Part shown: positions 17,530 through 25,453 of the stretch, piece after piece | Layout: the number at the start of each line of letters is the position of its first letter | How positions within the stretch are numbered: position 1 is the first letter of the stretch | Assembly: GCA_946887045.1 (NCBI GenBank) | Contig: CAMPKC010000060.1 | Span: forward strand, 1-27,075 | Origin: an uncultured Sphingobacteriaceae bacterium | Lineage (GTDB): Bacteria > Bacteroidota > Bacteroidia > Sphingobacteriales > Sphingobacteriaceae | DNA: 27,075 nt | Reading direction: 5' to 3' | Program-made: the position numbers and the translations under genes | The notes under the pieces: model-generated | The model's database searches: none | What the model saw: only the letters and a program-made list of their open reading frames with translations | Told to the model about the DNA's origin: nothing

Positions 17530-19170
17530 CTACCTTACAATATAAAAACTCTGTTCAATTGGTCTTGCAGACTGTAGTTTAGGTTCAATATTTCGCCCCC
17601 ACTGCCAGGCAACAACAGTTACTTTTAGAGGATATTTTGCTCTGGGAGGAATCTTAGTAAACTGTAAAAAATTATCCCGGATCTCGGCAGGGCCTTCTTT
17701 TACATAATAATAAACCTTCTCGCCCGAGCTTGATGTGGCACCCAATGTTAGTCCTTTAACGCCAACCTTTTGATCGGGTGGTCGGGGGAAGTCAAGCTGC
17801 TGTGCAGCTCCCGCTTCATTTCGCAGGGGTATTTTAAAATTAGCCTGCTGGACTGTTGATTTATACCGCTTATCACCGGGATGGCTCGCCATTAACCAAA
17901 TATCTCCGGTCCGTTTAGGATTATCTAAACCCATTCTGTAAAATCTAATGCTAAAGGTCGTGTCGTTAATCTTTTGAACAGGGCCACAGATACGGCTTAT
18001 AGTGATTTTTCCTTTCGCGTGATCTGATGTAAGTGATTTCCCCTGAGCCGAGTCAAGGAACCCAGCGGAAATATTAAAGCTCAGGCCATCGCTTTGCGGC
18101 ATGAAAGGAAGTTTATAACCAATAAAAGAGCCTGCGCCGGGCAAAAGTTTTCCGCTATTCAGATATCCGATATGCTGAGGTGTTTTAGCTCGAGCTCTGT
18201 TATAATAGCGTTCTGTTGCCTTTGCCATCTCCTTATCGAATGCCCAAAAAGCCTCTGTTTTGTCGCCACGATACTGCTTCCAGGGGGCAGAAGATGCGTG
18301 TAAAGTCTCATTCATTCTCCACCTGTCTACCAGCCATCCCTTTTCAGGATTCAACGGCTTCAGATTAACAGGGCCATTTAAGGTCGATACTGCTGGCAGC
18401 CTCTGTTTCGCAGCTTTACGGAGAAACATGCTCAGAAAATCTATAAGACCGTCCGAATAATCGAAGTGACCATACCCGGCATCCGCCAATAAAGCTACGG
18501 CAGATCGGGGATATTTTTTCTTAAATGCTATGGCGGGCTGTATGCGTCCTTCCAACCATTCGTATTCCCCAATTACGATCAGCCCGGGAATACCATCGAT
18601 ATTCCGGTTTCCCCAATCAGGATTAGGTTTGCCGCTCCCCGTCATGTCGGTTAACGGAGCATCACCATGTATGGAAATTACCGCCAGTGTTCGCTCAGGC
18701 ATAGCGGCGGCAAAATTCCAGGGATAGCTGGCCAGAGCAGAATGACCCATGGGTACAACAGGTGCGAACTTTAGTTCCTGGTATCCGGATATATCTGCCA
18801 GATCGTCCATCATCTCATTAAAAGCCTTCTGAGCTACTCCGTTAAAATCAAAAACGATACTTAAATTTGGCGACACCCATATTTCGGCAAAACCAATGTC
18901 GGCCAATGTTTTGCGAAATGCCTTATGTTCAAATATCCCCTCTTCAAGCATATTATGCTGACCCACAATTACTCCCCGAACCTGTTTGCAATTTGGAGGT
19001 ATCCATAAAAAAGCGGTTGGATGATCCTTGGTTTCGCCGGAAACAACACTTTTAACTTTCACCGACCACTGCCATTCGGCGGCGGTAGAGTCGATTCCGC
19101 AAACAAGAAACAGCAAACTAAAAAAAGCTGCTATCCCTGTTAAATTAAAAGCTTTGACGTTCTTAATCAT
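17530..19170 (-). CDS. Secreted alpha/beta hydrolase of unassigned family
   Basis: The 546-residue protein has a signal peptide (ending about STAA) and an alpha/beta-hydrolase domain over about residues 35-255. A nucleophile elbow with S144 (MGHSALASYP), candidate acids around E202/E204 (GEYEWLEG) and H235 (GYGHFDYSD) make a plausible triad. A second region of about 290 residues follows (beta-rich by appearance, with a segment near 455-545 reading like an Ig-type repeat) that I do not recognise. It is the last gene of the GH88-GH97 operon, starting 8 bases after the GH97 stop. This context suggests a carbohydrate esterase that deacylates the glycan. It is not obviously a known CE family. Confidence 0.7.
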   Translation of the reverse strand: MIKNVKAFNLTGIAAFFSLLFLVCGIDSTAAEWQWSVKVKSVVSGETKDHPTAFLWIPPNCKQVRGVIVGQHNMLEEGIFEHKAFRKTLADIGFAEIWVSPNLSIVFDFNGVAQKAFNEMMDDLADISGYQELKFAPVVPMGHSALASYPWNFAAAMPERTLAVISIHGDAPLTDMTGSGKPNPDWGNRNIDGIPGLIVIGEYEWLEGRIQPAIAFKKKYPRSAVALLADAGYGHFDYSDGLIDFLSMFLRKAAKQRLPAVSTLNGPVNLKPLNPEKGWLVDRWRMNETLHASSAPWKQYRGDKTEAFWAFDKEMAKATERYYNRARAKTPQHIGYLNSGKLLPGAGSFIGYKLPFMPQSDGLSFNISAGFLDSAQGKSLTSDHAKGKITISRICGPVQKINDTTFSIRFYRMGLDNPKRTGDIWLMASHPGDKRYKSTVQQANFKIPLRNEAGAAQQLDFPRPPDQKVGVKGLTLGATSSSGEKVYYYVKEGPAEIRDNFLQFTKIPPRAKYPLKVTVVAWQWGRNIEPKLQSARPIEQSFYIVR

Positions 19171-19178
19171 GTTGTTGA

Positions 19179-21074
19179 CTATTTTTTTATTTCAGTAAGC
19201 CATATTGCCTGTCCACCTGAAGGAAGAAGCTTGGCATCAACAACAGTTTTATAATCCACCTTCTTTTTGATAATGCCAACTTTAGTAGCCGATTGAACTG
19301 CGGGGTCATCCGAATAAATAGTAGCCATATACATTTTACCCCTTGGTAAAAAGCTCATAGAAATTTTTAAATTCCGTGCATCGTTATTGGTTAAAGTACC
19401 CACAAACCAGTCATTTCCTTTTCGCCGGGCGGTTGTAACGTATTGTCCCGGAGTGCCCTGAATAACCTGGGTTTCATCCCAGGTAGTAGGAATCTTATCC
19501 CAGAATTCAAGTTCAGGTTCGTCCTTAGAAAGAGCAGGCTTATCGTACCAGTACAAAGTCTGCAAAGGGCTGTAATAAACCGCAGCCATTGCCAACTGAT
19601 GGGCATGAGTAGTTTTTATGCGCTTATCATAATAGCAAATCGTATAATCGGCTGCACCCGCAATGTATCGGGTAAATGGCAAGACCGTATTATGTGTTGC
19701 ATCAGGCATTTCCTCGTTTCCACGAATTCCTTCCGACGTAACCAGGTTTGGCCAGGTACGCTGTTCACCCGTCGGCCGCCAGTCATCATGAATGTTTACC
19801 ATGATTTTAGCATCTGCAGCCTGTTGGATGGCTTTTTGGATCCAGGTTGTCCAGCGATGCGAGCCCACCTGCGCAAAACCAAATTTCACACCTTTAATAC
19901 CCCATTTTTGGTAAACTTTAAACAAAGAATCTGATTGCGCGAGCAATGCCTGCTGGTTAACGTACAACCATATGCCAACATTTCTTTCCTTTCCATACTG
20001 AATAATTCCAGGCAGATCGAAGTCCGGTATAGCAACTTTAGTTGCATCAGAACTGAAAGAAAACGCAGGCCCGTACCATTTCCAATCAAACAAAACATAT
20101 TGCAGGTTATGTTTCACTGCAAAATCAATATTTGCCCTGGCATCTGCGGTTGTTTGCGTCATTACCCTGATGATTTTACCAGGTTTTAGCCAGCTCTGGT
20201 CTTTAATTTTAGATCCTTCGTTAAGATTAAGAATCAAATGGTTATTTTCTATCAAATCCCCTGCTTTCTCTGCAACCATTATAACCCTCCAGGGAGTTCC
20301 GAAAGGAGAAATTAAATCCGCTGGCGTATACATCGAGGTTACTATTGTATTTGGCTTTACAGAACTTAATTTAAATTTTGTACGTGCATAATCAACCATC
20401 TGCGCTTCCGCGAGGCAGGCATACAAGCCATTCGACAATTCAACAGTTAAAGGACGCTCACTTTCATCGGGCCAGTTATTCAAGGGTAAAAGTTTGTAAG
20501 GTGCTTGTGCCCATGATGCATGCCATACCTTGCTGCCTTCCGGCAAAGAAAACTCAGTGTTCTCTGACATTATCCTGTAATAGGTTCCTTTTTCATTTTC
20601 AGGAAAAAAATACCTTAAGGCTACGCCTTCATTATAAGCCCTGATTTCAATATTTATAGGGTATATTGGGTTATCATCTTTTACAGCATTTATCGTCAGC
20701 GCATTATAATTATCCCTTATACTCGCTTCTTCTCCATGTACAGGAACCCATGTTGTATCTTTCGAAGATCTGGCAATTTTACTAATCGTTAAATTCTCAA
20801 ACCATTTAACATGCTTGTCCACTTTCAGAGCCATCGCTCGTTCCGACAGGTTATTATCTAATTGCAAATCCAGCTCAGACTCATTAATTACCTGCTTATT
20901 TTTATAGCTCACCTGATAGTACATAACCCTGCCTGCCGGGGTACCTTTTTGATAAAACCGTACAGAAAGGTTTTTATCCGGAGACAAAAGAGTCACTTCG
21001 GAGTTGTCAATAACGCCCTGACCGAAACACGTAAAAACACTGAGGATGGAGATAATTGAACAATATAATTTCAT
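19179..21074 (-). CDS. GH97-family alpha-glycosidase (catalytic subgroup unclear)
   Basis: The 631-residue secreted protein (signal peptide ending CFGQG) shows the full GH97 layout: N-terminal beta-sandwich (about 25-290), a (beta/alpha)8 barrel (about 300-560; FDWKWYGPAFSFSSD, VGIWLYVN, GVKFGF, HDDWRPTGEQRTWPNL, EGIRGNEE) and a C-terminal beta domain. GH97 members are calcium-dependent alpha-glucosidases or alpha-galactosidases. In retaining members the nucleophile Asp lies in a K-x-D-F segment; here the matching position is Gly399 (KFGF), as reported for inverting members. Candidate acids are E448 and E454/E455. It lies 27 bases downstream of GH88 and is co-transcribed with it. Family assignment is firm; mechanism and sugar are not. 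Confidence 0.9.
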   Translation of the reverse strand: MKLYCSIISILSVFTCFGQGVIDNSEVTLLSPDKNLSVRFYQKGTPAGRVMYYQVSYKNKQVINESELDLQLDNNLSERAMALKVDKHVKWFENLTISKIARSSKDTTWVPVHGEEASIRDNYNALTINAVKDDNPIYPINIEIRAYNEGVALRYFFPENEKGTYYRIMSENTEFSLPEGSKVWHASWAQAPYKLLPLNNWPDESERPLTVELSNGLYACLAEAQMVDYARTKFKLSSVKPNTIVTSMYTPADLISPFGTPWRVIMVAEKAGDLIENNHLILNLNEGSKIKDQSWLKPGKIIRVMTQTTADARANIDFAVKHNLQYVLFDWKWYGPAFSFSSDATKVAIPDFDLPGIIQYGKERNVGIWLYVNQQALLAQSDSLFKVYQKWGIKGVKFGFAQVGSHRWTTWIQKAIQQAADAKIMVNIHDDWRPTGEQRTWPNLVTSEGIRGNEEMPDATHNTVLPFTRYIAGAADYTICYYDKRIKTTHAHQLAMAAVYYSPLQTLYWYDKPALSKDEPELEFWDKIPTTWDETQVIQGTPGQYVTTARRKGNDWFVGTLTNNDARNLKISMSFLPRGKMYMATIYSDDPAVQSATKVGIIKKKVDYKTVVDAKLLPSGGQAIWLTEIKK

Positions 21075-21101
21075 ATACGTCTTTATTCAATGAGAATTGG
21101 G

Positions 21102-22322
21102 TTAATAAAATAATGGAGAATATAAATTCTTGCCGGATTTAAGCTTTTTAAGTCGTATCAAGGCTTCTATATAATAATAATCGGCATAGATAATTGAAGC
21201 GTCAACCTCGGAGTTATTGGGTTTATGGCCGGTTGAATGTAACAGAAACGCTGAATTTTTATCTTTACTTAAATACCTGTCAGATGATAATTCTTCCAGC
21301 ATCTTTTCTGCTTTTGTCCTGTACATTAAAGCTTTAGATTTATCCGGAACTAAAGTGGATAATTCGAGCAAAGCTGATGCGGTTACCGCTGCTGCTGAAG
21401 CATCCCGCGGAGCATTCGGGATATCCGGATCATTAAAATCCCAGTAAGGAATTAAATCGGAAGGAAGCTTCTCTAAATAAACGTCAGAAACCTTCTGAGC
21501 AAAATCCAAAAATGCAGGATTTTTGGTCTCGCGATAGCACATTGTATATCCATAAATCGCCCACGACTGCCCCCGTGCCCACATCGTTTCATCTCCATAA
21601 CCCTGATGAGTCACCGCTTTAATCTTCCTCCCTGTATTCTTATCGTAAACTACTACGTGATAAGAGGTGAAATCTGGTCGGAATTGATTTTTCATTGTGG
21701 TTTCGGCGTGCTTAACGGCAATATCATAAAGTTTTTGACTTCCCCCGTTCTTTGATGCCCAAAAAAGCAATTCGAGATTAATCATGTTATCCATGATGGT
21801 ATTATGCTGAGGCCACTCCATATTAGGAACTGGTCTGGGCCACGATAAAATGGTTCCGACGTTTGGATTAAACAGGGTGGCGAGCGTATCTGCCGTGCGC
21901 AGAATAATTGATTTGTATTCGGGATTGCCCGTTAAGCGATAACCATTACCAAAACTATTGAAGATCATAAATCCCAGATCATGGTCTATTGCAGGCATTG
22001 TTGAAAGTGGAGTCAGTACCCTGCTAAATCTATCAGCTTCCAACTTCCATTTCTCACTCTTGGTAGCTTCGTAAAGATACCACAAGGTGCCCGGCCAGAA
22101 TCCGCTTGTCCAATCCTGATAGGGAACATATCGCCATGTTGTTCTTCCTTTATTTACATTGCGGGGTAAAATTGAATCTCCCGATGAAGGAATGGTTTGA
22201 AGCGTTATAGAAGCCTGATTTTCGAGATAATTAAAATGCTTTTTATTGATAAGCTTCGCGCTGCCGCAACCCGCCAACACAATAATGAGAGATAATATTG
22301 AAAGTCGCTTAGGATAATACAT
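21102..22322 (-). CDS. GH88 unsaturated glucuronyl hydrolase, lipoprotein
   Basis: The 406-residue enzyme should hydrolyse 4,5-unsaturated uronic acids from oligosaccharides made by lyases. A lipobox ends at Cys19 (VLAGC). The alpha6/alpha6 barrel is visible through DWTSGFWPGTLWYLYEAT (about 70-87), D115 (DHDLGF) and D178 (IMDNMINLELL), 63 residues apart, matching the two aspartates of characterised GH88 enzymes. The YGDETMWARGQSWAIYGYTM stretch is also a family hallmark. GH105 is the nearest alternative but fits less well. It leads an operon with GH97 and the alpha/beta hydrolase and has a LacI-type operator and good promoter 52-83 bases upstream. Its presence argues that the locus uses a lyase step. 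Confidence 0.9.
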   Translation of the reverse strand: MYYPKRLSILSLIIVLAGCGSAKLINKKHFNYLENQASITLQTIPSSGDSILPRNVNKGRTTWRYVPYQDWTSGFWPGTLWYLYEATKSEKWKLEADRFSRVLTPLSTMPAIDHDLGFMIFNSFGNGYRLTGNPEYKSIILRTADTLATLFNPNVGTILSWPRPVPNMEWPQHNTIMDNMINLELLFWASKNGGSQKLYDIAVKHAETTMKNQFRPDFTSYHVVVYDKNTGRKIKAVTHQGYGDETMWARGQSWAIYGYTMCYRETKNPAFLDFAQKVSDVYLEKLPSDLIPYWDFNDPDIPNAPRDASAAAVTASALLELSTLVPDKSKALMYRTKAEKMLEELSSDRYLSKDKNSAFLLHSTGHKPNNSEVDASIIYADYYYIEALIRLKKLKSGKNLYSPLFY

Positions 22323-22373
22323 CTTTTGAAAAATAACAATTATGAATATTTGTGGCTGTTTATATTAACAATT

Positions 22374-22405
22374 CAAAAATAGGAAGACTAAACCGATTTA
22401 GGAAA
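22374..22405 (-). promoter_or_regulatory. Operator and promoter of the GH88 operon
   Basis: On the minus strand, TTTC (22405-22402) resembles the -33 box and TATTTTTG (22381-22374) is an exact -7 match, with a 20-base spacer. The palindrome at 22387-22402 (ACTAAACCGATTTAGG on the plus strand) fills the spacer, ending 5 bases before the -7. This is the same arrangement as at GH43. Confidence 0.75.
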
Positions 22406-22601
22406 GATTAAAATCAATTTTGCCTATATTTCAAGTATTTGGTATAAAATATTAAAAGTTAAAAAAAAGCATTCCTGATTGATATGAAAAATACAAACAT
22501 TTAGCATCTTGAATAAAATAATGATTGGCTTCATGAAAAAATCCGCTCAATTCAATAAATCCTTAAATATCAGCACATCGAATAAATACCGTCAATGAAA
22601 G

Positions 22602-22633
22602 TTTCCATTAAACACTCGAATATTATATCTTTG
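22602..22633 (+). promoter_or_regulatory. tRNA-Arg promoter
   Basis: TATCTTTG (22626-22633) matches the Bacteroidota -7 consensus exactly and ends 7 bases before the tRNA. TTTC (22602-22605), 20 bases upstream, is a -33 candidate. Confidence 0.7.
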
Positions 22634-22640
22634 CCGCACT

Positions 22641-22715
22641 GCTCCCGTAGTTCAATGGATAGAATTATGGTTTCCGGTACCATCGATAGGGGTTCGAATC
22701 CCTTCGGGAGCACCA
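22641..22715 (+). tRNA. tRNA-Arg (anticodon CCG)
   Basis: A complete cloverleaf is visible: perfect 7-bp acceptor stem (GCTCCCG/CGGGAGC), D-arm GTTC/GAAT-type, anticodon stem ATGGT/ACCAT around loop TTCCGGT (anticodon CCG, reading CGG), short variable loop, T-arm with TTCGAAT, discriminator A and encoded CCA. tRNA genes are common integration sites, but no integrase or duplicated 3' end is seen nearby. Confidence 0.96.
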
Positions 22716-22872
22716 ATTTCAATCTCATCTTCAAAACTCCACATCTTCTTTAAATCTTTGGCTCTTTCAGCAAGCATTGAAAAGAAATATAACTTCCTAT
22801 TCCTGCGATTCTTCAATCTCTCAAATCAAACAAATTTGTTTTTATCACATTATTTAATTAAACCCAGAATTA

Positions 22873-23544
22873 ATGCGAGCCCAGAAAAAAAAGTACTCAT
22901 TTTTTCGTAGAAACAGCCTGAGCATTGTAGTCATTTCTTTAATGCTAATTTTTTGGTCGGCGCAGGCATATACTGGGTGGGTGGAGCATAACAAAGATCT
23001 CAAAGAGGAAGACGGAGCTGAATTAAGTATTAGAAAATATCTAACATCCGGCCATTTTATCCAGGCAACGTTCGAAAATTGGGAAAGTGAGTTTCTGCAG
23101 ATGGCTTTGTATGTGATGCTTACAGTAAGTCTCAGACAAATAGGCTCATCAGAATCGAAACCCATGGAAGGGGAACATGAAGTCGACCGCGAACCCAAAC
23201 CACATAAAAATGCCCCCTGGCCTGTAAAGAAAGGCGGCCTTATTTTAAAACTATATGAATACTCTCTTACCATAGCCTTTCTTGTTTTATTTTTAATAAG
23301 CTTCGGATTTCATGCCTATGGAAGCTGGAAAAATTTCAACACAGAACAAAGTCTAAAAAACCTCCCAGAAGAGGCATTTCTAAAATATATGGGAGAGACC
23401 CGCTTTTGGTTTGAAAGTTTTCAAAACTGGCAAAGTGAGTTTTTGGCTGTTGGGTCTATCGTCTTGCTTTCCATTTTTTTAAGGCAAAAAGGCTCTCCCG
23501 AATCGAAACCTGTAGATGCCCCATATTATGAAACAGGCGCATAG
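22873..23544 (+). CDS. DUF6766-type membrane protein with internal duplication
   Basis: The 223-residue protein has four hydrophobic segments (about 16-33, 73-88, 130-148, 188-204) and no signal cleavage site. It recalls the DUF6766 family (FENWESEFLQM and GSxESKP wording); the function is unknown to me. Residues 67-97 and 183-213 are copies of each other: 18 of 31 positions are identical with no gap, each ending in GS-x-ESKP, so the protein arose by tandem duplication of a two-helix unit. It is the only sizeable plus-strand gene, follows the tRNA by 157 bases, and converges with the GH28-like gene. It has no obvious link to glycan use. Confidence 0.8.
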   Translation: MRAQKKKYSFFRRNSLSIVVISLMLIFWSAQAYTGWVEHNKDLKEEDGAELSIRKYLTSGHFIQATFENWESEFLQMALYVMLTVSLRQIGSSESKPMEGEHEVDREPKPHKNAPWPVKKGGLILKLYEYSLTIAFLVLFLISFGFHAYGSWKNFNTEQSLKNLPEEAFLKYMGETRFWFESFQNWQSEFLAVGSIVLLSIFLRQKGSPESKPVDAPYYETGA

Positions 23545-23652
23545 ACTGAAATGACTCAACTGAGCTATTGAAATTTCTCACCAACCTATCAATCCAGTTC
23601 AGGAAATGCTACTCATTCTTTCAAGTAATCCTATAAAACTGCCTTTCCGTCT

Positions 23653-25074
23653 TTATCTTGAAAACGTTACGTCCGAAGCAAACTCACCCACCTTAATATT
23701 CGCAGACTCTGCATCCATTATCAATTTACCGTTTATCCGTAGATTTTGAAAACGAATATTTTTGACCGCATGTGCTTTATCCAAACCCTGTATTATACAA
23801 GGCATCTGATTTAAACCATTATAGCTAATATTTTTAAATAAAATATCTTCTACTCCTTTGCCGGGTCCGGTATTATATTTTGCGTTATTCACTATCCTGA
23901 TATTCAGCAACTGGCCCTCTTCAAAGTCTTCAATCCGAATATCTTCGAAAACGATATTCTTTATATAATTGAAATCTCCGTCAGTAATCGCTATACAACC
24001 CTGATAACCAGGATCATCTTCATCATGTTCGAGGATATCAATATTTTTAAATCTCAAATTTTCAATTCGCTCACCTTCATTCTCGGTATTGCCGTGCAAG
24101 CCGATATTGATAGGATGAGCAACATCTGCCCACAAAATCGAATTAGTGATATTGTAATTTGTGGCATCGCCGTAAAAATCCCATCGATGTCCGTAAATTG
24201 CAATGCAGTCGTCAGAATTCCGCATAAAAACGTCGTCGATGGTTACATTCGAGCAGCTCATCAAATCAATGCCATCGCTCCAGCCATTGGCGCTGAAAGA
24301 TTTGAGGTTTCTGATAGTGATGTTATTTGAAGCACCACCATAAACGGTATAATGTTTCGGATTAACCACTATTATTCCATCAATTTCAACATCTTTTGAA
24401 TGTCGGATCTCGACCCCTCTCACAGGTTGATCCAATATTCCCCGACCAATTATTTTCACATTGTTTACATTATCGCAAACCAATTTTGCACGCACCACCG
24501 CGCCGCCTGCAATGTAGACTGTCTTTCCGCTAGGAATATTGTACGCGTCGCCGGGTGTATCTTTGGGTTGATGGACTCCAGGACCGAAATATATAACATC
24601 CGGATCATTGGGGTCGGGTCTTGACTTCTCTACCGCATTAGCAAACAAATGAAGGTTATGTAATTTATCGCCATCCATTTCAATAGAAATTTTTGCTGGC
24701 TTATCCAGCTTGAAAAAAATGGTATTTTTAGAAAGTGTTGTCTTAATTTCAGAAAATGCAGGGCGCACTTGTGCGGCTTGCAGAACACCATTATTTTTCC
24801 TCACGGATACTTCGACAACCCCTGAGAAATCGAAATAAACCATCGATGCATCCTGAGGATTATCTAAATCGACTTTTACTTTATATTCAAATAAATCTTT
24901 CCATTCTCCTCCGGGGGTGCGTACCCTTACAGTGTAGTCGTCGTTATGGTGGCTGTAAATTACGCCTGCGGGTGCCGGATAGGTTATCAGCTCCTGCGCC
25001 CGGGTTTTTACGCAAAGAACCATTAGTAAAAATAAAGAGGCGATTGCTTTTTTCGTCATCGAGGAATTAATCAT
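23653..25074 (-). CDS. GH28-like right-handed beta-helix glycosidase
   Basis: With this start the protein has 473 residues and begins MINSSMTKKAIASLFLLMVL, a signal peptide ending about TRAQ. ATGs at 25119 (adds 15 residues) and 25059 are alternatives. An N-terminal beta domain (about 30-150) precedes a parallel beta-helix (about 160-465; repeated NNITIRNL, NVTIDDVFMR, IENLRFKNI). GH28 catalytic signatures are partly kept: SDGIDLMS (aspartates 267 and 270) and NSDDCIAIYG (288, 289). The GHG and RIK motifs of true polygalacturonases are not evident, with only IGLHGN at about 324-329. It is probably an exo-acting or divergent member, perhaps on a pectic or other uronate glycan. A weak operator-like palindrome lies 55 bases upstream. 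Confidence 0.8.
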   Translation of the reverse strand: MINSSMTKKAIASLFLLMVLCVKTRAQELITYPAPAGVIYSHHNDDYTVRVRTPGGEWKDLFEYKVKVDLDNPQDASMVYFDFSGVVEVSVRKNNGVLQAAQVRPAFSEIKTTLSKNTIFFKLDKPAKISIEMDGDKLHNLHLFANAVEKSRPDPNDPDVIYFGPGVHQPKDTPGDAYNIPSGKTVYIAGGAVVRAKLVCDNVNNVKIIGRGILDQPVRGVEIRHSKDVEIDGIIVVNPKHYTVYGGASNNITIRNLKSFSANGWSDGIDLMSCSNVTIDDVFMRNSDDCIAIYGHRWDFYGDATNYNITNSILWADVAHPINIGLHGNTENEGERIENLRFKNIDILEHDEDDPGYQGCIAITDGDFNYIKNIVFEDIRIEDFEEGQLLNIRIVNNAKYNTGPGKGVEDILFKNISYNGLNQMPCIIQGLDKAHAVKNIRFQNLRINGKLIMDAESANIKVGEFASDVTFSR

Positions 25075-25128
25075 TATATTTTGTAGTGTACCGCAGCCCA
25101 AAAATCGCATGTAGACCATGGATCAATA

Positions 25129-25144
25129 AGAAAACCGGTTTCTC
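25129..25144. promoter_or_regulatory. Weak operator-like palindrome before the GH28-like gene
   Basis: AGAAAACCGGTTTCTC keeps the core AAACCGGTTT of the shared operator but differs at the outer positions (AGA for ACT, CTC for AGT). No good -7 box lies at the expected distance. It may be a low-affinity or related-regulator site, or chance. Confidence 0.3.
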
Positions 25145-25384
25145 TTCAGGACACCAAGAAATACTCCGCATACTCTACCAGATTCTTTCCTTTTTAAATA
25201 TCACCAGAATGTTACATTAATACCGCTAAGCAAAAAAGGAAAAGGAATTTAGACACACCTACCTAACACTTCATTAAAAAACTGGTTGTCAGAATATTGA
25301 GAGAGAAACCTGGAGTCAGATTAGCAAGGGAAGAGAAAAATCGGGTAGATAGGAGAATCTCTGGAAATTCGTATCTCTATAAAA
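25145..25384. other. Intergenic region between galT and the GH28-like gene
   Basis: No gene is seen. The only structure noticed lies at its right end: an ATCTCTATAAAA unit (25373-25384) that is repeated directly and inverted in the adjacent hairpin. Confidence 0.4.
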
Positions 25385-25443
25385 CATCTCTATAAAGACT
25401 ATCACAGTCAGTATAGAGATGCAAAGCTTCGGCTCGCGGCCGA
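25385..25443 (-). terminator. Tandem hairpins downstream of galT
   Basis: Just past the galT stop, TCGGC/GCCGA (25429-25443) forms a small hairpin. Beyond it, CATCTCTATA (25385-25394) and TATAGAGATG (25412-25421) form a perfect 10-bp stem that continues inside as GACT/AGTC around an ATCAC loop. On the minus strand the large hairpin is followed by TTTTATAG, a weak T-tract, so termination of galT is plausible. Confidence 0.55.
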
Positions 25444-25453
25444 TCAGAATGCT

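Noticed and set aside
19443..19934. 163-codon plus-strand frame inside the GH97 gene
   Set aside because: It is antisense to a well-supported GH97 enzyme, shows no family character, and its composition follows from the opposite coding strand.
22641..22872. tRNA as the attachment site of an integrated island
   Set aside because: No integrase, no second copy of the tRNA 3' end, and no compositional break were seen on either side.
22854..23273. 139-codon minus-strand frame over the DUF6766-type gene
   Set aside because: The plus-strand frame has clear membrane helices and a repeated family motif; the antisense frame has none.
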